A stretch of 64,000 nt of DNA from Lachnospiraceae bacterium (GCA_910575775.1 CAJTEY010000008.1:62001-126000), one strand, 5' to 3'; shown: positions 16,233-25,357, counted from the stretch's first letter. Translations and numbers: made by a program. The notes: generated from the sequence alone by a model not told the origin.

Positions 16233-18428
16233 ATGTTTAGTTTTTTGGTGGGGTTACAGATCCTGACGGTTCTGGGATGCTTTGGTTTTGTAATACTTAT
16301 GACGAGGCAGCGTGAAAGTGCGCTCTCTAAGTTGATGCTCTGCATCGGTTTCCTTGGCGCAATCCAAAACGCAGGGTATCTGCTGGAACTGCTCTCCCGG
16401 AATATTGGGGAGGCGATGACCGCCGTGCGCGTTGAGTTTATGGGCGGCGCCTTTATTACCACGTTTCTCTTTGTATTCACGGCAAAGTATTGTGGATACC
16501 GTCTCTATGCAAGGCTGGAAGCCTTTATGTTCTGCCTGGACGGCGTGGTGCTTTTGTGCATTTGGGGATACCGCTATACACCGATCTACTATTCAAGGGT
16601 TTCCTTTGTGACAGATGGTCTTTTTCCGCATCTGATACTGGAAAAGGGACCTCTTTATTATGTGTTTCTGGCACAGATGATGTTCCAGATGGTGGGAAGT
16701 TTTTTCCTCACGGTACAGGCGAACAGAAGGGTTGGGAGCGGAAAGAAAAATGTCAATCTGATAGCTCTGGGCGCCTGCAGCATTTTCCCTATTCTGGGAT
16801 TCATATGTAATGAACTGACCTGGATTGAGGGATATGACGCGGTGCCTGTATGTGAAGGGCTTGGTATTCTGGCTTTTGGAATTGTAGTAGTTTTTTATCA
16901 TATATTTGATATTACCATTACTGCCCATGAGGATATTATCAAATCTATGGATGAGGCTGTCCTAATTGTGAATGTGGACGGCGGATTTCTTGAGGCGAAT
17001 GACAAGGCGAAAGAACTGTTTCAGAGCCTGGCCGGATTTAAGACGGGAGAGCAGGTCTGTAAGGAGAATTTGAGGGAGATTTTTGCCGCCAATACATATT
17101 TTGAGCATACAAGCGGCAATCATATCTTTGAGGTACATGCGAACAAAATCTGGAATAACCGTGTGCTTGTGGGATATTCTATTGTGTTTGTGGATATGAC
17201 CCAGAGCAGGAGACAGCTTGAGCAGATGAAGATTCTGAAGGCGCACGCGGAGGAGGCCAATCGTGCCAAATCGGAGTTTCTTGCCAGAATGTCCCATGAA
17301 ATCAGAACACCGATCAACGCCGTGCTGGGTATGAATGAGATGGTGCTCAGGGAGTCCACCGAAGAGGACATCAAAAAATATTCGATGGATATCAAGACAT
17401 CGGCGCAGGCACTGCTGGGCATCATCAATGATATTCTGGACTTTTCTAAAATAGAGTCGGGTAAAATGGAGATTGTCCCTGCAGAGTATGAGTTTAACAG
17501 CATGCTGAATGACCTGTATAATATTTTTTCTCTGCGCGCACAGGAAAAGGGACTTCGGTTCGACGTGTCCGTGGATCCGTCACTGCCCTCAAAACTTTAC
17601 GGAGATGATCTGCGTATCCGTCAGGTACTCGTAAATCTACTGACTAATGCGGTCAAATACACCGGCAAGGGAACCGTCAGCTTTGAAGTGACGGGAGAAC
17701 GGGAAGGCGCAGACGTGATTTTACGCTATACGGTGCGTGATACAGGCATTGGCATCAGACAGGAAGATATTCCGAAGCTGTTTTCAGCTTTTGAGCGTAT
17801 TGATGAGGAAAAAAATCGAAATATAGAGGGTACGGGACTAGGCATGAACATTTCCCTTCAGCTCTTAAAGCTGATGAATACCGATCTGCATGTGGAGAGC
17901 GTTTACGGGGAAGGCACACGGTTCTTCTTTTCACTTCGGCAGGGCGTTGTGGATGTAGAGCCGGTCGGGGATTTTCAGGAGCGCGCCAGAAAAGCGGCCA
18001 GGGAGCACAGCTATCATGCCGGTTTTACGTCGCCTGAGGGGGAAATCCTTCTTGTGGATGATAACCGTGTGAACAGAAGGGTGTTCTGCGGCCTTCTGAA
18101 ACAGACGCAGGTTAAAATTACGGATGTGGGGAGCGGCAGGGAGTGCCTCGACCATATCAGGCAGAAACACTATGACCTGATTTTCCTGGATCATATGATG
18201 CCTGAGATGGACGGTATGGAGACCATACAGAAGATGAAGGAGATGGGCGATAATCTCTGCCAGAATACACCGATGATTATGCTGACGGCAAATGCGATTG
18301 TGGGAGCAAAGGAGCAGTATCTGGAAGCCGGTTTTGATGATTTTCTTGCAAAACCTATCGACCAGACGAAACTGGAGCGGCTTGTGATGCACTGGATGCC
18401 GCAGGAGAAGATTCACAGCAATACATAG
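16233..18428 (+). CDS. Hybrid sensor histidine kinase/response regulator with 7TM sensor
   Basis: Membrane signalling kinase of 731 aa. Order: seven-helix N-terminal sensor (about residues 1-220), PAS (230-340), HisKA with phospho-acceptor His355 in MSHEIRTPINAVLG, HATPase (NLLTNAVKY, DTGIGI, GTGLGM), and a C-terminal receiver with Asp653 (IFLDHMMPEMDG), threonine (MLTANA) and lysine (AKPID). The phosphate can therefore be passed internally; no Hpt domain or DNA-binding partner is nearby. ATG 16233 is preferred over an in-frame GTG 66 bases earlier because GAGGATGG lies directly upstream. Its stop codon is the first base of a composite palindromic element. Confidence 0.93.
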   Translation: MFSFLVGLQILTVLGCFGFVILMTRQRESALSKLMLCIGFLGAIQNAGYLLELLSRNIGEAMTAVRVEFMGGAFITTFLFVFTAKYCGYRLYARLEAFMFCLDGVVLLCIWGYRYTPIYYSRVSFVTDGLFPHLILEKGPLYYVFLAQMMFQMVGSFFLTVQANRRVGSGKKNVNLIALGACSIFPILGFICNELTWIEGYDAVPVCEGLGILAFGIVVVFYHIFDITITAHEDIIKSMDEAVLIVNVDGGFLEANDKAKELFQSLAGFKTGEQVCKENLREIFAANTYFEHTSGNHIFEVHANKIWNNRVLVGYSIVFVDMTQSRRQLEQMKILKAHAEEANRAKSEFLARMSHEIRTPINAVLGMNEMVLRESTEEDIKKYSMDIKTSAQALLGIINDILDFSKIESGKMEIVPAEYEFNSMLNDLYNIFSLRAQEKGLRFDVSVDPSLPSKLYGDDLRIRQVLVNLLTNAVKYTGKGTVSFEVTGEREGADVILRYTVRDTGIGIRQEDIPKLFSAFERIDEEKNRNIEGTGLGMNISLQLLKLMNTDLHVESVYGEGTRFFFSLRQGVVDVEPVGDFQERARKAAREHSYHAGFTSPEGEILLVDDNRVNRRVFCGLLKQTQVKITDVGSGRECLDHIRQKHYDLIFLDHMMPEMDGMETIQKMKEMGDNLCQNTPMIMLTANAIVGAKEQYLEAGFDDFLAKPIDQTKLERLVMHWMPQEKIHSNT

Positions 18429-18521
18429 AGTGAGAAGTAATTCTAAAGACGTCCCGCCATAGGACGGAACGCCAAGAATTACTAAGTCTCACTCGAGAGA
18501 ATGCCTAAAAGAGGCATTCTC
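18428..18521 (+). repeat. Composite palindromic element, copy A (full form)
   Basis: Outer stem GAGTGAGA (18428-18435) / TCTCACTC (18487-18494). A contiguous second stem AGTAATTCT / AGAATTACT is joined by a three-base bulge AAG on the 3' side. The core is GACGTCCCGCC-ATA-GGACGG. A 10-bp hairpin GAGAATGCCT / AGGCATTCTC (18497-18521) follows. It starts at the last base of the upstream stop codon. The next gene's longest frame would open inside it. Confidence 0.75.
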
Positions 18522-18563
18522 CGCATGAAAAGGAAAGAAAGAGAGAAAGAAGGAATAACTGCC

Positions 18564-19424
18564 ATGAGAGAAAACTTGAAAGTCAAGGTGACGGCGCCGC
18601 AGTATACGGTAGTTTCAGGAGTAACATTTGCGCAGGTGGATGCCTGGTTCGGGCATACAAGAAGAGATTTGAAAATGGATATTATTTACCCGGAGGATGG
18701 GACAAGGAAATATCCGTGTGTGGTATGGATCTGCGGTGGCGCGTGGCTGCGCATGGACCGTTCCGCTCATCTGGCGTATTTGTCAGAGCTTGCGAGAAGC
18801 GGTTTTGTGGTGGCAAGTGTGGAATACCGCACATCCAACGAGGGGAATTTCCCGGATCAGCTTACAGATGTAAAGGCAGGCATCCGCTATCTGAGAGCGA
18901 TGAGCAGGCGTTATCACGTTGATGTGGAGCGGTTTGGCGTAATGGGAGAGTCGGCGGGCGGTTATCTGGCGGCAATGGCGGCGCTGGCAGATGATAAGGC
19001 TTATGATGTGGGCGCGTTTACGGAGTATTCCAGCAAAGTGCAGGCGGCCTGCCCATGGTATCCGCCGGCAGATGTGACGTCATTTCCTTATCCTTCGCCT
19101 GTGGAAGCGGCCGCATCTATGGAATCTTTGCTGCTCGGAAAAAATGTGGCGCTGTATAAGGAAGAGGCATTAAAGATCTGCCCGGTTTCTTATGTGACGA
19201 AGGATGCGCCACCGTTCTTCATCATACATGGTGACGACGACCATACCGTTCCTTTTGAGCAGGGAGAAATCCTGCACGATAAGCTGGAGGAGGCAGGCGC
19301 AGATGTAAAGCTTCTTGTGTTGGAGGGGGCGGATCATGCCGATATGCCGTTTTTCCAGAAAGAGCTCTGGGATCGGATAGTCAGCTTTTTCCGGGAGAAG
19401 CTGGGAGCGGCGGAACCTGTATAA
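18564..19424 (+). CDS. Alpha/beta-hydrolase esterase (BD-FAE/HSL-like)
   Basis: 286-aa serine hydrolase, probably an acetyl- or feruloyl-type esterase. It shows the oxyanion region WICGGAW (in place of HGGG), nucleophile GESAGG (in RFGVMGESAGGYLAA), acid in IIHGDDDHTVPF and histidine in GADHADMPF. No signal peptide, so it acts in the cytoplasm. The start at MRENLKVKVTAPQY follows GAAGGAA; an in-frame ATG at 18501 lies inside the upstream repeat and has no SD. Transcription from the kinase through the repeat is possible. Natural substrate unknown. Confidence 0.85.
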   Translation: MRENLKVKVTAPQYTVVSGVTFAQVDAWFGHTRRDLKMDIIYPEDGTRKYPCVVWICGGAWLRMDRSAHLAYLSELARSGFVVASVEYRTSNEGNFPDQLTDVKAGIRYLRAMSRRYHVDVERFGVMGESAGGYLAAMAALADDKAYDVGAFTEYSSKVQAACPWYPPADVTSFPYPSPVEAAASMESLLLGKNVALYKEEALKICPVSYVTKDAPPFFIIHGDDDHTVPFEQGEILHDKLEEAGADVKLLVLEGADHADMPFFQKELWDRIVSFFREKLGAAEPV

Positions 19425-19445
19425 GAAGAGTGAGAAGGGGAAATA

Positions 19446-20027
19446 ATGAGTTACTATTTAGTTGATTTTGAGAATGTAAAGAAGGACGGGCTGGACGGCA
19501 TACACAAGCTGGGAAAAGAGGACAAGGTATGTATTTTTTATAGTAAAAATGCGGACAGCATCACCTTTGACCAGCATAGGAGGATTACGGAATCCCAGGC
19601 AACTATTGAGTTTTGCAAGGTGGATGTGGGAAGTAAAAATGCGCTGGATTTTCAGCTTGCCACGCAGCTTGGGTATCTGATTGCGAATCAGGCTGCCAAT
19701 ATGTATTACATTGTCAGCAAAGATAAGGGATTTGAAATTCTGAGCGGCTATTGGAAAAGCAGGGGTGTCTCGGTGACGCTGATTGCTGATATCACGGGAC
19801 GAAGCCATGACCATGAGACACAGGAGCTGCGGGAGAAACTGCAGGCGGTCATCAAAGAGGACGAGGAAGTGACCGTGGAGGAAATCTTAAAAATTGTCCA
19901 GCAGTATAAGACGAAGCAGGGCATTATGAATGCGCTGATGAAGAAATATCCAAGCGCCGATAATAAAAAGTCCAGCAAGATTTATAAGACGATCAAACCG
20001 CTTCTCTCGGATAAAAAGGGAAGCTGA
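19446..20027 (+). CDS. PIN/NYN-like putative ribonuclease
   Basis: 193-aa protein opening SYYLVDFENVKK, where the Asp-x-x-Asn is the first acidic site of NYN/PIN-like nucleases. Further conserved acidic positions lie in KNALDFQLATQLGYL and IVSKDKGFEILSGYW. The C-terminal third is a charged helical tail (EVTVEEILKIVQQYKTKQ). These folds cut RNA using two metals. No partner antitoxin gene is adjacent, so this is not an evident toxin-antitoxin pair. AGAAGGGGAAA precedes the ATG, 21 bp after the esterase gene. The RNA target is unknown. Confidence 0.75.
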   Translation: MSYYLVDFENVKKDGLDGIHKLGKEDKVCIFYSKNADSITFDQHRRITESQATIEFCKVDVGSKNALDFQLATQLGYLIANQAANMYYIVSKDKGFEILSGYWKSRGVSVTLIADITGRSHDHETQELREKLQAVIKEDEEVTVEEILKIVQQYKTKQGIMNALMKKYPSADNKKSSKIYKTIKPLLSDKKGS

Positions 20028-20144
20028 GGGAAGTGTGGATAAACCGGGTAAAAGACGGTAGAATGAAGAAAGAACAGTTTATTGTGGGTCAGGGCGTATT
20101 TGGGAAAACGACAATCGCAAAAAGGAAAAGGAAGAGTGAAAAGT

Positions 20145-20639
20145 ATGAGAAGCAGAAAGAAAACGATGTTTTTGACGGGACTTCTGATTGTATTTGCCGG
20201 GGTGGTCTGCAGTGCCTGCGGAGGTAAAAAATCTGGTTCAGATAAGCTGGAAGGATCGTTACAGGATATGATGGCATCTCTCTACGCGAATGCGGATCTG
20301 GTGCAGGATTTCAGGGATACGCTGGACAGCTATGAGACAGTTGATCTGACGGATGATCTGGAGATTACCATTTTGGGGACAGACCAGATTACCTATACGG
20401 AGGGAGTTGTTTCCATGCCTATGATGTCTTCTATGGCTTATCAGTGCGTATTGCTCCGGGTGGACGAGGAGGACGTTGAAAGCGCGAAGCAGGCGCTTAA
20501 GGATAATGCCGATCTGGATAAATGGGTGTGCGTCAGCGCGGAAACCATGCTGATTGAGAGTCGTGGGGATGTGATCTTCTTCATTATGTGTGACAAAAAC
20601 ACGGCGGAGGCGATGAGCAGTGCGTTCCAGAAGCTGTAG
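20145..20639 (+). CDS. DUF4358-type lipoprotein
   Basis: 164-aa probable lipoprotein: basic MRSRKKT, hydrophobic FLTGLLIVFAGVVCSACGG with a lipobox-like cysteine at about residue 24. It is followed by a globular domain with the features of DUF4358 (MMSSMAYQCVLLR, DLDKWVCVSAE, VIFFIMCD). Function of the family is not known; it is common in gut clostridia. GGAAGAG supports this ATG; an in-frame GTG 63 bases earlier adds an implausible basic extension ahead of the signal. It converges on the polyamine operon across paired hairpins. Confidence 0.78.
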   Translation: MRSRKKTMFLTGLLIVFAGVVCSACGGKKSGSDKLEGSLQDMMASLYANADLVQDFRDTLDSYETVDLTDDLEITILGTDQITYTEGVVSMPMMSSMAYQCVLLRVDEEDVESAKQALKDNADLDKWVCVSAETMLIESRGDVIFFIMCDKNTAEAMSSAFQKL

Positions 20640-20640
20640 C

Positions 20641-20686
20641 GAATCGAACGCCTGAGCGTTTGATTCAGAGAACGCTTCGCATTCTC
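20641..20686 (+). repeat. Composite palindromic element, copy B (short form)
   Basis: Hairpin GAATCGAACGC / GCGTTTGATTC around CTGA, then GAGAACGC / GCATTCTC around TTC (one C-A mismatch). It begins one base after the lipoprotein stop codon, with the GAGAA-type hairpin second, as in the other copies. Confidence 0.6.
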
Positions 20687-20699
20687 CTGCAATTTTTAG

Positions 20700-20727
20700 G
20701 AGGTGAAGGCTAGTATGCCTTCACCTC
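20700..20727. other. 11-bp inverted repeat over the potD stop codon
   Basis: GAGGTGAAGGC / GCCTTCACCTC with a six-base loop that contains the potD stop. It sits between convergent genes and may act as a bidirectional transcript end, though T-runs are short on both sides. Confidence 0.55.
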
Positions 20728-21786
20728 TTTCCACAATTCATTATAGAGATAATCGCCGTCTTCACCAAGATACACATAGGTTTCCAGATTGCCGTATTGT
20801 GACAGGTCTGGAAAAGCGATTTCGGAATTTTTGATCTCTTCCTCTTCAATCAGTTCTCTTGCGGCCACATTCGGCGTAGAGTAGGTAATGTACTCAAAGT
20901 TCATCAGGGCAATATCTTCGCGGCACATAAAATTTATGAATTTCTCCGCATTTTCCTTATTGGGAGCGTTCTTTAAAATTACCCACGAATCAATCCAGAC
21001 GTTTGTCCCCTCCTCTGGAATGACGTAGACCAGATCGGGATTTTCCTTCTGGGTATAGATCGCCTCACCGGAATAAATCACACCGATGGCGGCCTCACCG
21101 CCGATCATTTTGTCGCGCACCTGGTCGACCACATAGGCCTGTACCAGCGGTTTCTGTTCTATCAGAAGATTTTTGGCGGCCTCCAGTTCTGCCGGATCCA
21201 ATGTGTTCATGGAATGTCCGTTCAGCTTTTCAGCAACCATAAAGGCATCGCGGACAGAATCCTGCATCAGAATATTGTCTGCGTATTTTTCATCCCAAAG
21301 CTGTTCCCAGCAGGTGATCGGTTCCTCCACCATCGTCCTGTTATAGAGAATGCCCACAGTTCCCCAGCAGTAAGGGATGGCGTACTTATTTTCGGGATCA
21401 AACCCTCTGGACTGCTCAAAGTATTGAGCACCGATATTTTTTTTCGCGTTGGGGATGTTCCCATAATTGATTTCCGAAAGCATCCCGTTTTGAATCATGC
21501 GGCTTATCATATAGTCGGAAGGGCAGGCGATATCGTAAGCCACAGCCCCGGATTCCACCTTTGGATACATACTCTCGTTTGTCTCAAACTCATCATAGAT
21601 GACCTTGATGCCGTACTCCTCCTCAAACATGAGGAGTGTTTCGGGATCAATGTACTCCCCCCAATTGTAGACAATGACCTGGCCGTTTACGCCTTTGTCG
21701 GAGGAACAGCCGCACAGGGCGGCGGAAAGGAGAATGGTCAGCGCGGCAGCGGACTGTCTGATATAATACATTCGGTGCTTTTTCAT
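20710..21786 (-). CDS. potD: Spermidine/putrescine ABC transporter substrate-binding lipoprotein
   Basis: 358-aa periplasmic-binding-type protein anchored as a lipoprotein: SAALTILLSAALCGCSSD contains the lipobox cysteine. The mature part has the PotD/PotF hallmarks: VYNWGEYIDPETL, YDIACPSDYMI, VGILYNRTMV, AIGVIYSGEA and the conserved IPEEGTNVWIDSWVILKNA-type block with acidic and aromatic polyamine contacts. It is last in the regulator-potABCD operon, preceded by GGGAG. Separation from potC by 80 bp containing two hairpins could set its expression level apart from the membrane genes. The last codons form a palindrome. Confidence 0.95.
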   Translation of the reverse strand: MKKHRMYYIRQSAAALTILLSAALCGCSSDKGVNGQVIVYNWGEYIDPETLLMFEEEYGIKVIYDEFETNESMYPKVESGAVAYDIACPSDYMISRMIQNGMLSEINYGNIPNAKKNIGAQYFEQSRGFDPENKYAIPYCWGTVGILYNRTMVEEPITCWEQLWDEKYADNILMQDSVRDAFMVAEKLNGHSMNTLDPAELEAAKNLLIEQKPLVQAYVVDQVRDKMIGGEAAIGVIYSGEAIYTQKENPDLVYVIPEEGTNVWIDSWVILKNAPNKENAEKFINFMCREDIALMNFEYITYSTPNVAARELIEEEEIKNSEIAFPDLSQYGNLETYVYLGEDGDYLYNELWKEVKAY

Positions 21787-21866
21787 GGTGAACTCCCATT
21801 CTTTTCGCTATAGTAAGCAATTACGGTAATTTAGTCATTTGAGAAAAATGCGGCAGTGTAAACCAT

Positions 21867-22679
21867 TTAAGGAGAATGCGAAGCATTCTCTGAATCGAGC
21901 GTGCCGACGCTCGATTTTTTATCAGTTGGCGACAGATTAACGAGAACAAGCAGGGTTAGAACCGTCACAAATATAAGTGATGACAGGGCGTACATTTCCG
22001 GCTTGATTCCCTTCTTGATTTCCGTGTAAATCTTAGTAGAAAGCGTGTCCACGCCGACGCCTTTGGTAAAATGTGTGATAATGAAATCATCCAGGGACAT
22101 TGTGAACGCCATCAGGAATCCAGACAGGATGCCCGGCAGTAAATCGGGAAACACCACTTTAAAAAAGGCATGCAGAGGAGAGGAGCCAAGATCCAGCGCC
22201 GCCTCGTAAGTGCTCACGTTTAGCTGTTTCATGCGTGGCATCACACTCAAAATCACATAGGGAATATTAAAAGTAATATGGGACAGCAGTATGGTGCCCA
22301 TGCCAAATTTGATTCCCAGACTGATATAGAGCAGCATCAGGGAAATGCCGGTAACGATGTCTGCATTCAGCATGGGAATATTTGTAATTCCCATAAGGAC
22401 TGATTTTGCCCTGCGTTTCATGCCATTCATGGCGATGCAGGCAACGGTACCGATCACCGTGGCAATCAGGGAGGAAAGCAGTGCGATGAGCAGGGTGTTA
22501 AGCAGAGCCCGCAGGATCTCCTCATTCTGAAAAAGGGCACGATACCAATGCAAGGTAAAACCGCCCCACTTCGCACGGGTCTTGCTCCTGTTAAAGGACA
22601 GTACCATAAGAATGCCGATAGGAGCGTACAGAAAAAGGATAATCAGGGCTACATATATTCTCTTTGCAATGGTTTTCAT
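21867..22679 (-). CDS. potC: Spermidine/putrescine ABC transporter permease PotC
   Basis: Second membrane subunit of the polyamine importer, 270 aa with six predicted helices and the EAA loop (YEAALDLGSSPLHAFFKVVFP). It overlaps potB by four bases (ATGA), so translation is coupled. The last about 15 residues, KSSVGTLDSENASHSP, lie beyond the final helix and are encoded by the two hairpins of palindromic copy D, so the natural C-terminus has been replaced or extended by a repeat. This should not impair transport since the tail is cytosolic, but it is unusual. Confidence 0.94.
   Translation of the reverse strand: MKTIAKRIYVALIILFLYAPIGILMVLSFNRSKTRAKWGGFTLHWYRALFQNEEILRALLNTLLIALLSSLIATVIGTVACIAMNGMKRRAKSVLMGITNIPMLNADIVTGISLMLLYISLGIKFGMGTILLSHITFNIPYVILSVMPRMKQLNVSTYEAALDLGSSPLHAFFKVVFPDLLPGILSGFLMAFTMSLDDFIITHFTKGVGVDTLSTKIYTEIKKGIKPEMYALSSLIFVTVLTLLVLVNLSPTDKKSSVGTLDSENASHSP
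21871..21916 (-). repeat. Composite palindromic element, copy D, overlapping the potC 3' end
   Basis: In the direction of potC transcription: AATCGAGCGT / ACGCTCGATT (10 bp, four-base loop), then GAGAATGC / GCATTCTC around TTC. The potC stop codon lies at the 3' edge. Hairpin order relative to transcription matches all other copies. Confidence 0.7.
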
Positions 22680-23512
22680 AGCATGGAACCCTCCCCGTCC
22701 TTATCGAAAATAGCGGATAAAACCATGTTGATCAGAATAAATACCATCAATATCATGGACAGGCCGCTGCCCAGATGCCAGTTGGATGTGCGAGTAAATT
22801 CCTGCTCAATGACATCACCGATCAACAGCAGTTTTCCGCCGCCAAGAAGCGAACTGATCACAAAGGTGGTCAGAGCCGGAATAAATACCATAGTAATGCC
22901 GCTGATAATGCCCGGAATGGAGAGCGGCAGAATAATGCGGATAAAGGTGTACACATGGTTCGCACCCAGATCGCGGGCGGCGTTTATCACATTGGTATCT
23001 ATTTTGGACAGCGCGTTATACAGAGGAAGCACCATAAAAGGCAGGAAATTATATACCATGCCAAGGATAATAGCCGCAGGCGTATTGATGATTCTTAGCG
23101 CGGGCAGATGCAAAAAGGAGAGCACATGGTTAATGACGCCGTTTTTCTCCAGTAAAGTCTGCCAGGCCAGCGTGCGCAGCAGGAAATTCATCCACATAGG
23201 CAGAATGAAAACCAATATAATAAAGTTGTGCCGCTTCACCTGCACGCCGGCAAGTATCATCGCCAGCGGATAGGCGAGCAAAAAACAGACCAGTGTGCTG
23301 ACCAGAGAGAGCAGAAGCGATACCCGCAGCGCTTTCGCGTGTCCGGCAGAAGCTATCGCTGTGATATTGTCCAAAGTAAAGGAGCCCGTCTGATCGGTCA
23401 GCCCGTAGTAAAGAATCATGCCGAGAGGCACGATGATAAACACGGCAGACCAGAGAATATACGGAGCGGAAAGCCATTTATTTTTAGATTTCAATGCCGA
23501 CTGCCTCCTCAT
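22676..23512 (-). CDS. potB: Spermidine/putrescine ABC transporter permease PotB
   Basis: First membrane subunit of the polyamine importer, 278 aa, six helices, with the EAA loop [20 protein letters not shown] that contacts PotA. The start overlaps the end of potA by 29 bases and its end overlaps potC by four, typical of a tightly coupled operon. The order A-B-C-D is the standard arrangement in Firmicutes. Confidence 0.95.
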   Translation of the reverse strand: MRRQSALKSKNKWLSAPYILWSAVFIIVPLGMILYYGLTDQTGSFTLDNITAIASAGHAKALRVSLLLSLVSTLVCFLLAYPLAMILAGVQVKRHNFIILVFILPMWMNFLLRTLAWQTLLEKNGVINHVLSFLHLPALRIINTPAAIILGMVYNFLPFMVLPLYNALSKIDTNVINAARDLGANHVYTFIRIILPLSIPGIISGITMVFIPALTTFVISSLLGGGKLLLIGDVIEQEFTRTSNWHLGSGLSMILMVFILINMVLSAIFDKDGEGSML

Positions 23513-24557
23513 CTTCAGATTCCGGTTTGTTCATTATCTGAATATTAAAGGGGTCTACCCGAATGCCAACTTCTTTTCCGACCGGGGACAGGGTGGTAGA
23601 GTGCACCAGCCATTCAAAGCCGCATGCCTGCACTTCCATTTCATAGTGGACACCTTTAAAGATCAGATGACTGACAACTCCTTGGATGATCCCCTCCGAA
23701 GGCTCAACCAGAATAACATCCTCCGGGCGGATCACCACATCCACGGGACGGTTGCGGCCAAAGCCCGTATCTACGCAGGTAAAGCGGGTTCCAAGAATGT
23801 TTACCAGCTTATCTTCAATCATTGTAGCTGGGATAATATTGCTTTCCCCGATGAAATCCGCCACAAACGCGTTTTCCGGCTCATTGTAGATAGACTCCGG
23901 ACTTCCGATCTGCTGAATATAGCCCTGATTCATAACCACGATGGTGTCAGACATGGTAAGCGCTTCTTCCTGGTCATGGGTGACGTAGACAAAAGTAATG
24001 CCAAGTTCGTTTTTCATGCGGATCAGCTCATACTGCATTTCCTGCCGCAGTTTTAAGTCAAGAGCGCCCAGAGGCTCATCCAGAAGGAGGACTTTGGGCT
24101 CGTTGACAATGGCGCGGGCAATGGCAATCCGCTGCTGTTGTCCGCCGCTCAGGGAATCGGGCATGCGGTTTTCGTAGCCGTCCAGATTTACCAGTTTCAG
24201 CGCGTAGCGGATTTTGTCATCTATGTAGCTTTTGGGTTTCTTTTTTATTTTCAGTCCAAAAGCGATGTTTTCTGCGATGGTCATATGGGTGAAGAGGGCG
24301 TATTTCTGGAAAACCGTATTTAACTGTCTTTTGTTCGGCGGAATCTGTGTGATCTCCTTACCGTCAAATACCACCCGGCCTTTGTCGGGGCTTGTAAAAC
24401 CGCCAAGAATGCGCAGCGTAGTTGTCTTACCACAGCCGCTTGGGCCAAGCAGAGTAACAAATTCATTTTCGTGGATGTTTAGGTTCAATTCATCCAGCAC
24501 CATCTGCCCGTCAAAAGATTTCGATATATCAATCAACTGAATCAGTTCTTTTTTCAT
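23484..24557 (-). CDS. potA: Spermidine/putrescine ABC transporter ATP-binding protein
   Basis: 357-aa ATPase. The N-terminal nucleotide-binding domain has Walker [10 protein letters not shown], signature [14 protein letters not shown], Walker [12 protein letters not shown] and [15 protein letters not shown]-terminal TOBE/OB domain (about residues 240-357; [14 protein letters not shown]) is characteristic of the polyamine/maltose class and often serves regulation. The start is preceded by GGAGGATTTAC on the minus strand. Overlap with potB suggests coupling. Energises uptake of spermidine/putrescine. Confidence 0.96.
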   Translation of the reverse strand: MKKELIQLIDISKSFDGQMVLDELNLNIHENEFVTLLGPSGCGKTTTLRILGGFTSPDKGRVVFDGKEITQIPPNKRQLNTVFQKYALFTHMTIAENIAFGLKIKKKPKSYIDDKIRYALKLVNLDGYENRMPDSLSGGQQQRIAIARAIVNEPKVLLLDEPLGALDLKLRQEMQYELIRMKNELGITFVYVTHDQEEALTMSDTIVVMNQGYIQQIGSPESIYNEPENAFVADFIGESNIIPATMIEDKLVNILGTRFTCVDTGFGRNRPVDVVIRPEDVILVEPSEGIIQGVVSHLIFKGVHYEMEVQACGFEWLVHSTTLSPVGKEVGIRVDPFNIQIMNKPESEDEEAVGIEI

Positions 24558-24631
24558 GGGAGTAAATCCTCCATTATTTTTGCTGCGTATTTGTCACGGC
24601 TCGCTAACCAAATTGAGCGCCGGTTTATCTG

Positions 24632-25192
24632 CTAGAAGGCGGGCGGTGTGCTGATCCATAAAAACACAGCGCCGCTCTTACCGTTGGCTTTGATGTAATG
24701 CTCCGAGTTCGGGGTGAAGTAAAAGGCGTCTCCCTTTTTAGCCCGGATGCTTCGACTGCCGACAATAATGGTGATGGATCCGGAGAGCACATAGCCAAAT
24801 TCCTCGCCCTCGTGGGGTAAATCGGGATAAGTGGAGCCGTCCTTTTCCAGCGTCACGCGGATCGGTTCCATCTTGTTTTTCTGGGCATTGGGAATGATCC
24901 ATTCTATTTTGTTTTGCAGCTCGGTATCGGTTTTTTCAAAAAAGTCCTCTTTGCTGAAGACAATCTGTTCGTCCTGCGGATCGTTAAAAAAATCTTTCAG
25001 GCTGGTACCGAGGCACTGTAAAATGTCCATCAGCGTGGCGATGGAGGGGGAAGTCAGATCGTTCTCCAGCTGGCTGATAAATCCCTTAGACAGCTCGCAT
25101 CGATCCGCAAGTTCCTCCTGTGTCAGTCCTTTTTTGTTTCGCAGTTCTTTGATTTTATTGCCCAGATCCATCCGGGAGGAAGCATTGTCCAT
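24632..25192 (-). CDS. XRE-cupin transcriptional regulator of the pot operon
   Basis: 186 aa: HTH of the XRE class at residues about 10-65 (LTQEELADRCELSKGFISQLEN) and a C-terminal RmlC-like cupin (GEEFGYVLSGSITIIVGSRSI, GDAFYFTPNSEHYI). This architecture is that of PuuR and related polyamine or amino-acid sensors. First gene of the operon, 74 bp ahead of potA, so it likely controls its own transcription and pot. A near-perfect palindrome between promoter and start codon is the obvious operator. That a polyamine binds the cupin is inference from context. Confidence 0.88.
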   Translation of the reverse strand: MDNASSRMDLGNKIKELRNKKGLTQEELADRCELSKGFISQLENDLTSPSIATLMDILQCLGTSLKDFFNDPQDEQIVFSKEDFFEKTDTELQNKIEWIIPNAQKNKMEPIRVTLEKDGSTYPDLPHEGEEFGYVLSGSITIIVGSRSIRAKKGDAFYFTPNSEHYIKANGKSGAVFLWISTPPAF

Positions 25193-25229
25193 AACAGCCT
25201 CTTTTCCAATTTCTGCAATTCAGTAAAAA

Positions 25230-25244
25230 TAAACTTAAAGTTTA
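25230..25244 (-). promoter_or_regulatory. Candidate operator of the pot regulator
   Basis: TAAACTT-A-AAGTTTA, a perfect 7+1+7 palindrome with further TTTAGTTTTAGTAAA-like sequence beside it, lying between the pot promoter and the regulator start. Confidence 0.6.
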
Positions 25245-25270
25245 CTAAAACTAAACATGCGCTGAATCCC

Positions 25271-25298
25271 ATTATACTAGAGCAGGTGGCGATGTCAA
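25271..25298 (-). promoter_or_regulatory. Promoter of the regulator-potABCD operon
   Basis: On the minus strand: TTGACA, 16 bases, TATAAT, both hexamers perfect. Confidence 0.8.
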
Positions 25299-25357
25299 TG
25301 GAAAAATGTCAAAAGAAGTCAACTTTTTTAAAAATGAGAAGAATCCGAAGAAAAGGA

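Noticed and set aside
18501..18563. N-terminal extension of the esterase starting MPKRGILRMKRK
   Set aside because: It lies in the second hairpin of palindromic copy A and lacks an SD; the ATG at 18564 is better.
19446..20027. PIN-domain toxin of a toxin-antitoxin pair
   Set aside because: No small antitoxin gene precedes it; it has a long C-terminal tail and a stand-alone layout.
21893..21920. Hairpin plus T-run on the plus strand read as a terminator
   Set aside because: The T-run faces the plus strand, where no gene ends nearby; for the minus-strand potC the sequence is coding. It is listed as a repeat instead.
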